DNA of 64,000 bases from Branchiostoma belcheri (Eukaryota; Chordata; Leptocardii; Amphioxiformes; Branchiostomatidae): NCBI RefSeq assembly GCF_001625305.1, contig NW_017804043.1:1188361-1252360 (forward strand), read 5' to 3'. The notes under the pieces were generated by a model, which was not told the DNA's origin, did no database searches, and was given only the letters and a program-made list of their open reading frames with translations. This document shows, in pieces, positions 52,201 through 61,100 of this stretch (positions within the stretch are counted from its first letter, which is position 1; each line of letters begins with the position of its first letter). Both the position numbers and the translations under genes were made by a program.

Positions 52201-55200
52201 GTGGTCTACTGTTCATTGTGCTTGTCGAAAAGAGCCAGAGGAATTCACAATGAACCTGTAAATACTGTACATAACGTCTGATCTCTGTTATAACCAGTGG
52301 GAGATTAGCTCTCCATTGAGCTAAAACTGGTTCGAGATCACTTTCTTTCTTTTTTCTTTTCTTTCTTTAAAGTTCATCTGTATTGGTAGTAATCATAGTA
52401 AAACTCCCTGGCACCTTTGAAAAATTTCTGATGTCATGTATCCTCAAAGTCTAAAATATCCAATGATTTGAGGCATACCAGTGCAGCTCTTGTCTTGCGA
52501 GGCAGGTGTTTGCGGAGTCTGTCCAGGTAGAGTTGTCGCCTGTGTGGCAGGTCGTGTGGGTACTGCTCTAGTACCACCTGGAACACCCAGTGGTCTTCAG
52601 TCTTCCAACCTCCTGTACTGGAACTGTGGGAGGGGGGCAGGCGGTACAGAAACTTAGGCCACAGAAAGTAATTTTTACAGAAAGCCCACAAGAATTGTAC
52701 AGGTCACTTTTCAGTTGATAACCATTGCTGGTCCTGATGAATTTATTGTTAGTTTCGCCATTGCCAGCCCTCCTAATTTTATTGTTAAGCTGATTGCCAT
52801 AATCCCCCATACTGATCCTCTCCTTCTTCTTACCATCTTAGCCAAAAGAAGGGGAAAATGCTACATGAAATATTTAATACAATAATTATTACATTATAAA
52901 GAGAGAAGGGATCCTCTAGATGTAGACGTAGCACAGTAATGTAGCACTAGTCTTGCTCTTCCTACCCTTGTAACCCAGTTATCTAACTTAGTGCATTTGG
53001 CCCGTGTAGGACGTGAATATGCAATAAAGTTCATTGTTATTGTCATATATTTGTACTTACCTTATAGTTTCTTTGTTTGTATGTTCCAATTCCTCTAGCC
53101 TTTCTTGATACTGTGAGTCTATATGGAGAAATTCCTGCAGTACAGAATCCTTTAATTTCCTGAAAGAAGAAAAACAAAATATAAAACTTTTACAACTAAT
53201 ACTGTTAGGACTAAGGAAAAAATTAGCAACTTTGCAACACACTCAATTTCAAACCTTTTCTGGATTTGACTTACTACTTTACAATGATTTTTACGATGAA
53301 CCGCCAGGTGCCTGATCCTCGGTGTATGGTGTGAAAAGCCTTCATTCGTTGTCAGTTGCTATAATCACCAAATAAAACCACCTTGTTTGCTACGCTCACT
53401 CAGTGGTTTTATGAGGTGGTTATATCAACTTACAAGGCTTTATCACACCATATACACCTCAGGTGGGTCATTAACCCTTAAGTAATCATTAAGCATTAAA
53501 ATTTCTTTACCAGAATAACCAAAGGTCATTGATTTTCTAATTATAAACCAATTCTGTTTTAGTATCATGAAAGTTCACCTGTGTTGGTAATTACATGTTT
53601 AGAGTTAAAACTTAAGATCCAACTGTTACACAAGACGTTCTCTCACCTAGAGCTTTCGACCTGTTACTCTGGTCTTCCTCAGTAGACTAACCCGGCAGTA
53701 AGGAGTCTACTGAGGAAGACCAGAGTGACTGGTCGAAAGCTCTAGGTGAGAGAACGTTTTGTGTTGGATCTTAAGTTTTAACTCTGAACAATTCTGTTTT
53801 AGTGTTTAACTAATCATACCTGTCTGGACATTCCAGGCTTGCCACAGCGGGAGGAATGCCAGTCTCCTGTAGTTTGTCCCCAGCATGCAGCATGTTCTGT
53901 AGGTAAGGCAGGTTTAACTCATCCTCCAGTTTCCTCTGCTCCTGCTGAAGTCTCTGCATCAAGTCCTGCTGCTGAGCCTTCACCGACTCAACCTGGTCTT
54001 TTATCTACAGAACAACAAAGCAGATTAGATCAGATCAGCCTCGCTCCACCAGTAACAGCCTGCTCTTTGCCCAGTTGGGTGTCGACACGCCAGGAGGCAA
54101 AAGCTGACGCACTCTTTTGCAGCTCGCCTCCTGGCGTCCGGTAACGACATCATCAGTCTGCTTTTATGCTCTGATGCCTTCCCCAGAAGTCAGTTCTGGC
54201 GTCAATACTGCCAGTTGGTAAGCAGACCTTAAGTAGGCCCTCGCTCAGTTTCTTTTATCCTAGACATTGTATTTTTTTAAATTTATGTATTTTGTGTTGT
54301 CTATGTTGTCTATGGGCTCTGCCTGAATCAAACAATAAATAAATAAATAAATTTTAGACACAGGACATGCAGAGGCAAATGGCGGGCTGCCATCAAGCCC
54401 CTGGTCATCAGAGTGCAAGCATGTCTAACTCCTGACACAAGGAACAATAGATGATAAACCGGATAGATAGAGAGACTCTGCATCAAGTCCTGCTGCTGGG
54501 CCTTCACCGACTCAACCTGGTCTTTTATCTACAGAACAATAAATCACATTTCAGACTTCTAGATCACATGCAGTCAAAATTGTGAAACAAATACCATGGG
54601 GCGAGGGACCCAGGGGATCGACGAAAAGGAGCCACACCAGACACAGCACTTTGGCAGAACGTACTGAACCTGCACGAACCCCAGATCAATTTCACGGTTT
54701 TCGTTGGATTTTTGGTCAATGTTGCATCAGAATGTTGCCTGTTGTAAACAATATTTTTGCCAACATAACATTTGGCAACTACAGACTGAGTGTTAACCTT
54801 CTATGTGCGAATTTATATAAGACGTTCTGCCAAAGTGCTATCTACAATACATTACAGATTTTGCGCAGGTGCAGGATGTTCTGCCGACATGCTCCCAAAC
54901 ACTCATTAAGCAACCACCTGCTAACCAGCTAACCTATTGACTTAACCAACTAATCCATTAACAAACCAATCAACCAACCAACCAACCAATAATGCTGCAT
55001 GTACCTCTTGATGCTCTTCCTTCAGGTCTTCTCCCTCCCCCTGGGATATAGCTTCTGCATGCTCTTGTAGCCAGTACAGCAGATCTTCTCTCAGGTCCCA
55101 TACGGGGTCAACGGTGGCAGCTGGAACAGCCAGCAACATACATGCATGTTAGTTATTAAGTTAAAGTCCTCCCTGCACCATGTGGTGCATAGGGCAGAGC

Positions 55201-57326
55201 CCATCTCCAGTTCAATAGCCCTTGGGCCACACACTTGTTCAATCACTACAGCAGGGGGCTAGTCCACAGGTAGTGGTGTGTGTTTAATTCCCTTACTCTT
55301 TCTCAAATGCTGAGTGCTAAGCAGAGAAAGCAGTATGTCCATTTTTTAAGTCTTTGGTATGACTCGGCCGGGGATCGAACTCACGACCTACCAAATACAA
55401 GGCATTGAGCACTCTACCCACTTGGCTACTCCTTACAAGAAGGTAAATATCACCTTTAAAGTCTCCAGTGTCTGCAGAAAGCATGGCGTTGTACGCTTCA
55501 CACTCATCGAAGAACTCTGTGCACAGTGAGAAGTCGTGGGTTAGAGGGCTGGTCAAACCGTCCAGCTCGATCTGGGCCTGCCGCCGCGCCGTGGTCAGTC
55601 GTAACTGCTCCTTGTGCCAGACCATCTTGTGCTGTTTCTGTAGGTTGTGCTCCTGTTGAAATCATTAACTTGAGTCAGAGAAGGAACTAGAAAGTTTAAG
55701 GTAACATTTGCAAAGCAAATGCATAATGTTTACCTTTGCATATGGTCTGCTCTGTTAATTCTTACTCAAACACATTCATATACATGTATCTGGTGGCAGG
55801 AGTCTAAATCACTCCTGTTATAAAATTCTCGCCGCTATATGTAGCCGATGGAGGTGGCGCTTTTGCACATAGCAGCGGGAAGCAGAACTCCAGTCAGAAG
55901 CTCCGATGAAGGTGTCTGATAGACACCGAAACGTCAACACTTAGGTGAGAAATCTTGGTTGTGTAAAAGAAAACTCCTGTATCCTATAGACCTATACTTT
56001 ACCAACCTGATGAAACTATTTTTATAAGTATACATTTGTAACCCTAACCTTTCCAGCTTTAGACTTCTGAGCGATCTGCTGCACTTTCCCCAGCTTCTCC
56101 TCCCCAGCCCGTCTCCTGTCTGCGATCAGTTCTCTCACGGCATCATAGTCCACCTGCCGGTACTTGTTACTCCTGTTTCCTCCCATTATCCTGGTGAACA
56201 CCTGGCCTTTGTCTGAAATAAACAATTTAAACTCTAGTGTCACTGACAAAAGGTAGTGGATGCTACCTGAAATGTCTGACTGTTTCCAAACTCATTTCCA
56301 GTTGCTGTTTTACTTGTTACTCCTGTTTCCTCCCATTATCCTGGTAAACACCTGGCCTTAGTCTGAAATTAACATTCCCAATGATGAAGGTTGGACATCG
56401 AAACAATTTAAACTCTAGTGTCACTGACAAAAGGTAGTGGATGCTACCTGAAACATCAGACTGTTTCCAAACTCACATCCAGTTGCTGTTTTACTTGTTA
56501 CTCCTGTTTCCTCCCATTATCTGCGTAAACACCTGGCCTTAGTCTGAAATACACATTGAACTTCTTTTTTAAGTATATAGTAGAGAGGATTCACACCTCA
56601 AGCTAAGGCCACACCAATTAAATTTCTTGGTTAACGGATTTTTCTAGAAAAATAATGGAGCGGGCGGGCGAAAAAAAAATAAAAAATAAAAACAGGCCTA
56701 GGCATCCTATTATGGCCCAAAATGGTACGATAAGAGTCATGAAGTCAACACACCAGGCTGGTTCAAAATTTAAACAATGAATTTTGAACTTTTAATGACA
56801 CCACTGCATTGAAAGATTGAATGACTGTAACAAGTAGTAAGAAAAGGACTGTTTTCAACTGTTCAGGGCAAATGTGAGCATTTTGCAGTAGATTCTGAAT
56901 TTTTATTTTTATTTGCAAATCAGAAAAAAATGAAGCGGCGAATCCGTTAACCAAGAAAATAAATTGGTGTGGCCTAACGGACATCTTGCACACGCAGTCT
57001 TCATTAAGACATCTGGAGATGCATAGTTTCCTTGTATGACAGGCTGAATAAAAGTTCTAAATGGGAACTACAAGTATGTACTAACGGCTCCAGATGTCTT
57101 ACTGAGGGACGGCTGCGTGTGTGAGATGCATAGATGACGGTTACCTTGAGGAATAAATCCAGGGCTATGCTTTATTGTACTTCAAAATACATGTGCAAAA
57201 TTTACAATGTGAACTGATTTATATCACGGCCAGGGGAAAGCACAAAAACTACACTGTTACGTAAACCTTACCTGTTGGGTCTGACCGATGGAGGAAGAGG
57301 AAGTTCTTTAGATCTCGACCTGACAT
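46260..57326 (-). CDS. CCDC148: Coiled-coil domain-containing protein 148 orthologue
   Basis: Exons in transcript order: 57326-57272, 56212-56049, 55652-55454, 55120-55005, 54004-53820, 53159-53061, 52623-52479, 51842-51636, 50441-50301, 49289-49171, 48200-48083, 47522-47472, 46844-46755, 46418-46260. All phases agree; about 615 aa, near the human length of ~591. The C-terminal region is diagnostic: VDPVRMMGDTTASKARMGIG, ALREAGLHTSEYARHILKDI, PPRPPRKDQESS. Mid-protein, EDHWVFQVVLEQYPHDLPHR matches the vertebrate protein. The rest is Glu/Arg/Lys-rich coiled coil (REEEEERRQMEEKKEKLRRA). The molecular role is poorly known. Three internal exons and the last one have local partial copies; the exon at 51842-51636 is part of a six-copy array. 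Confidence 0.92.
46452..46690 (+). repeat. Dispersed repeat, family H
   Basis: GTATAACCGCCCTTTGGCAT, GGCACGTGGCGCGGCGGCAG, CGACGTGTTACACCTAACCC and TGGTGACAGTGAGTTCCACT are shared with 20812, 34642 and 47212. Non-coding. Confidence 0.75.
47212..47430 (+). repeat. Dispersed repeat, family H
   Basis: CGGTATAACCGCCTTTTGGC, GGCACGTGGCGCGGCGGCAG and CAGCGAGTTCCACTCTGCGA in the same order as at 46452. Intronic in CCDC148. Confidence 0.75.
48306..48625. mobile_element. Complete fold-back MITE, family C
   Basis: AAAGACTCTTTTTACACAAC and its complement at the right end, then CACCTTCCTCAGGGCAATTC and CTGACTGGTTCACATTGCAC each paired with an inverted partner. The whole element can fold into one long hairpin. 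Confidence 0.85.
48650..48830 (+). repeat. (TGAG)n microsatellite
   Basis: About 180 bp of GAGT/GGGT repeats, directly after the family C MITE. A frame of Thr/His/Ser over it is an artefact. Confidence 0.95.
48898..49155. mobile_element. MITE, family G (reference copy)
   Basis: Terminal inverted repeats AGCATGTTGGCAGAACGTAC and GTGCGTTCTGCCAACATGCT, about 31 bp long. Related copies: 45985, 54645, 61570, 62082. It ends about 15 bp from the donor of the CCDC148 exon at 49171. Confidence 0.85.
49380..49675 (-). repeat. CCDC148: Two partial copies of a CCDC148 exon start
   Basis: Besides the full exon at 49289-49171 (starting LVEFYEEKQRAR), the first 34-36 nt with acceptor recur at 49427-49394 (LVEFYEEKQRA) and 49670-49635 (LVEFYEKKQLRQ). 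Each is followed by a GTATT donor-like sequence. The 36-nt copy is phase-neutral and could be spliced in; the 34-nt one would break frame. Confidence 0.8.
50787..51842 (-). repeat. CCDC148: Six-copy tandem array of a CCDC148 coiled-coil exon
   Basis: The full exon (51842-51636) contains ATFAAVCTAHEQAREARIKH and EDICAVLREQ before its donor. Five further copies, each ~165-185 bp from the next, end at donors 51470, 51298, 51114, 50950 and 50787, all reading GAGAACAG or GAGAGCAG|GTA. Each keeps an open frame of about 36 codons; the last has lost one codon. Copies lack the exon's first ~90 nt. The spacers contain a TTCTTCTTCTTC tract derived from the end of family E (compare 27784-27846). Confidence 0.9.
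51920..52010 (-). pseudogene. CCDC148: Copy of the 5' end of CCDC148 exon 8
   Basis: Repeats the exon 8 acceptor and first ~75 nt (VSHEAWYSAYRLYHDQ followed by MRSVRHSW), with no donor. It lies 80-170 bp upstream of the real exon in transcript sense. Confidence 0.8.
52063..52350 (+). mobile_element. tRNA-derived SINE, second family
   Basis: GTAGCGTGCGTAGTCCAGTG (box A-like), GAGGTTGGGAGTTCGAATCC (box B-like), then TTAGGATGGGACATTAAACC and a CTTTCTTTCTTTTTTC tail. Distinct from the GTGTGGCGTAGCGG SINE family. Confidence 0.75.
53597..53789. mobile_element. Fold-back MITE, family D
   Basis: Termini GTTTAGAGTTAAAACTTAAG and CTTAAGTTTTAACTCTGAAC with CACTCTGG/CCAGAGTG-type inner arms TACTCTGGTCTTCCTCAGTA and complement. 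Intronic in CCDC148. Confidence 0.85.
54470..54545 (-). pseudogene. CCDC148: Copy of the 5' end of CCDC148 exon 5
   Basis: TCTGCATCAAGTCCTGCTGC to TTTTATCTACAGAACAA is the same as 53953-54012, that is the exon 5 acceptor and first ~55 nt. The rest of the exon and its donor are missing. Confidence 0.85.
54645..54892. mobile_element. MITE, family G
   Basis: GGCAGAACGTACTGAACCTG at the left, GCGCAGGTGCAGGATGTTCT at the right, and an internal ACATAACATTTGGCAACTAC block. Confidence 0.75.
55150..55440 (-). mobile_element. tRNA-derived SINE, third family (antisense)
   Basis: The reverse strand carries GCCAAGTGGGTAGAGTGCTC and GAGTTCGATCCCCGGCCGAG, then TCATACCAAAGACTTAAAAA. The same family lies forward at 59098. 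Confidence 0.75.
55690..55830 (+). mobile_element. Dispersed element, family E fragment
   Basis: AAATGCATAATGTTTACC, ATGGTCTGCTCTGTTAATTC and CAGGAGTCTAAATCACTCC match the family E copies in the kinase gene. Confidence 0.7.
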
Positions 57327-58185
57327 GGCACTTGTCAGGAAAGCCCAACGTCAATGTCAGGGTTAAGATTCTTCCAAATGATGTAAAGTGGACTTAGATC
57401 TGGAATTCAAATTTCCTTCAGACTGAAAATGCAAATGGATAGAAGAACAGTATTTAAGTTAACACCAACATTGACGTTCCTCATTTCAAATAAATGTAGG
57501 AAAATTTTCCTGTACATATACAAAATCATGACAATTACTCAATGCGGTCTTGTTATCAACCTTCAAAGATTTTTCAACAATCGTCCCTGCAGTTCCAAAA
57601 CAAGCTGCTAGTTAGCCCAAACTCACAGGGCTTTTTCCCTAGCACAAAATGTTTACAGACAGACACACAGACGAATGTTGACATGATATTCTTGCCGAAG
57701 ATTAAAAAAACACAACCGTATCATGGTTCCGAACAAATTCATATCTCACCATTTGTAGTCACTCGTATTTCTCAGCGTCGGAATTCGCCCATAGCAACAC
57801 AGCACAAAATGCCCCCCTCCCCACGAACTCAGTTTCTTTCCCGTTCCAAGAACATTTGGGAACAAAATTGATCACTGCGACTACTTTTCTTAACTCTTGA
57901 TACGTCCCGGTATCAGAAAAGTTCAAATAGTTTTCACAAATTACGTCATAAATGTGCAAAAAAATCCACAAATAATTTGCGAAACAAAAAAAATTTGTCC
58001 CCAACACACACCATATCAACCTTTGACCGTTGACCTACCCGGCATGCCCTGCGCGTAGAGGTCAACCTTGTGCAAGTGCAGACGAGTTTTTTTCTAGCAG
58101 ACGGAAAAATTTTTTACTCCACAATTTTCTGCTTTTTGGACCAGAAAACAGACAGTTTGAAGCAGATAAACGGATAGAGAAGAGA
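57327..58185. promoter_or_regulatory. Head-to-head intergenic region between CCDC148 and NMD3
   Basis: About 860 bp separate the two start codons, so the genes may share a bidirectional promoter. No clear TATA or CpG-rich block is evident. 57590-57700 contains a fragment of the dispersed repeat that carries GACAGACACACAGAC. Confidence 0.5.
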
Positions 58186-61100
58186 ATGGAGTACCTCCCT
58201 GAAGGTGATACGGTGTCGTTTACGCAGGGGAACATTTTATGTTGCCAGTGCGGCGTCCCGATCCAACCCAACCCCGCCAACATGTGCGTGGCCTGTCTCC
58301 GCACACAGGTATGTGGGGAGGGGGGCTGGTTGCTTATAAGATTGTAGTTTTATCATTTTGTGCCCCTTTAACTCCTAAACAAGATAAAATGTTGTCCTAT
58401 GCAAATATGTTGTTGTTGTTACAAAAGTAACGCCCTCCTTTCTCAGCACTGTAACACCAGCGCTGGAGTGATAGTCAGCACTGGACTAAATCTCGGCCTC
58501 ATGGCAATAATTTGGCATTAATGTATTACTAGTACAGGAGTAATAAAACATAGAGGAACGTATGTTTCCAAGATGAATGTATGCTTGAAAGTCAAGGAAT
58601 GTCCACTTTCTAGGCCTGTTCCCAGAAAAAAAAAGAAATTTCGCTTCCTGAAACTACTACTAGTAGTAGTATGAGCAAAGAGTCGCGACAGTGCTGCAAA
58701 TTGCAAGATTGGAAGATGTGATGAAAGGAAAGAAACAGGGCAGAATGACAACCACTGGTTTATTGCTGTTTTCATGGCGAATAAAACTAAACGACTGGTT
58801 GTCACACTGTGATTAGGGTGTCTCGCATTAGGGTCATCCTTAAAAATTACTTGGTGTGGCCTAATATAGTTGTTGTTTTTCATTTCATAACAGGTGGACA
58901 TCACAGAAGGCATCCCTAAGCAGGGAGTTCTTCACTTCTGTCGGAACTGTGAGCGTTACCTCCAGCCTCCTAACCAGTGGGTGGCCTGTGCTCTGGAGTC
59001 GAGGGAGCTCCTCACTCTCTGTCTCAAGAAACTCAAGGCTCCTCTCACTAAGGTTGGTTTTTACGAGTAAAGCCGTCCAATGCAGTTTCAGACTCTGGTG
59101 CAATGGCCGAGTGGGTAGAGAGCTAGCCTTGCATTCGGTAGGTCATGAGTTCAATCCCCGGCCGAGTCATACCAAAGACTTTCAAAATGGTACATACTGC
59201 TTTCTCTGCTGAGCGCTCAGCATTTCAGGAAGAGTATGGTAGTCAAACACACAACACTACCAGTGGACTAGCCCCCTGCTGTAGCGACTGTGTGGCCCAA
59301 GGGCTACAGAAACAGAGATGGGCGCCACCATAATGACCATACTAATGGTTGCAGGGAGGACTTGAACGCAGTTTTCCCAGCAGTTGTATTATACTTAATG
59401 TCAGTTAAGGTTTGTTTCTATTGATTGTTTTGACTTACAGCTGTATGTACATGTATGTAGATTTTAATTGTTTGAAAGATTGTTGGTACATGTACCATTT
59501 TTCCCCTTACAGGTTCATCTGATTGATGCAGGTTTTGTCTGGACTGAACCACATTCCAAAAGGATAAAACTCAAACTCACTATACAAAAGGAGGTACTGT
59601 TTGGAACAATTATGCAATATATATTTGTGTTAGAATTTGTACTTTCAATTTGCTGTCTTAATGCACTTTGGTTCAGTCACTCACTTACTCACTCATTCAT
59701 TCATTCACTCACACATTCATTCAGTCGGTCATTCACACACTCACTCACTCACTCACTTACTCATTCACTCACTTCCTGAGTAAAGAGACTCTTTTTACAC
59801 AACCAAGTCTTTTATTCATCTGACATACGTTTGGGAATGCATCTATAGCAGCGACACCTGTGTTGTAATGCAATGTGAACCAGTCAGAATTGCCCTGAGG
59901 AAGGTGACAGACGGTCACCAAAACGTCAGCTGAATAAAAGACTTGGTTGTGGAAAAAGAGTCTCTGTACTCAGTGTCTTACCAACCTGATGAAGCCACTC
60001 ACTCATTCCCTCCCTGTTTTGTTTTGTAGGTAATGAATGGAGCCATCCTGCAGCAGGTGTTTGTGGTAGAGTTTGTGGTGTCTAACCAGATGTGTGAAGA
60101 CTGCCACAGGGTGGAGGCCAAGGACTACTGGAAGGCAGTGGTGCAGGTTCGACAGAAGGTAAGTTTCAATAGTCCTATCTAGATTTGTAGAATTTCCTGT
60201 GCCTTCCTTGGAAATTAGCAAATAATAGCTGTAGGGGCAAGCCAGTTGTGGCCGTGTGAAGTAACAGCAGAGTGCTGAACTCGGAACCAAGAGGTCCTGG
60301 GTTCAAGTCCTGACATGCCACCAATGTTGTGCCCTTGAGAAAGGCACTTTACACTACTTTCCTCATTTAACTCAAGTGAAAATGAGTATTGTCCTGTCCT
60401 GTATTTGTCCTCTGCCTTGGTGGTGGCATAAAATAAGTTGAAAAAAACTTGAGTGTGACGTCACCATGTGTTGTCATGATTTGTTGGAATGAAAAAAAAA
60501 ATTCAAAATACAATCATCCGTCCTTGTTGTGACTTTCAGACCAGCCATAAGAAGACCATGTTTTATCTGGAACAGCTCATTCTAAAGTACAAGGCTCACA
60601 CCAACACCCTCAGCATCAAGGAGGTGTCAGACGGGATAGACTTCTTCTACGCTACCAAACAGGATGCCAAGAAGTTTGTGGACTTTCTACAGGCTGTGGT
60701 ACCATGCAGGTATATAAATTTTGTACCAATCATACACATGATTCAGTTATAAAGATAGAAACATCACTAAGAAGCATTTATTTTGAATATTATTCTTTAA
60801 AATCATACACGTCATATGTGAAGTCTGCATATTGTGACATCACGAAGCAGTGGATTGCTCATCCTTTGACAAAGACTGGAGTTATACAGGTGAAAAATTT
60901 GGGCAATTTTTGGTGTTAAAAAGTACCATTGAAAACTTCCTTTATAATGCCAGAAAGTAATGCAGTATGTCTAGAATCTATGTGCTACTATTTACTCTAA
61001 TCTAACTTACTTTTGTCCCATTTACTCTCTAGGTATAAGACCTCGGAGAAGCTGCTTTCACATGATGTCAAAAGTAACACCTACAACTACAAAAGCACTT

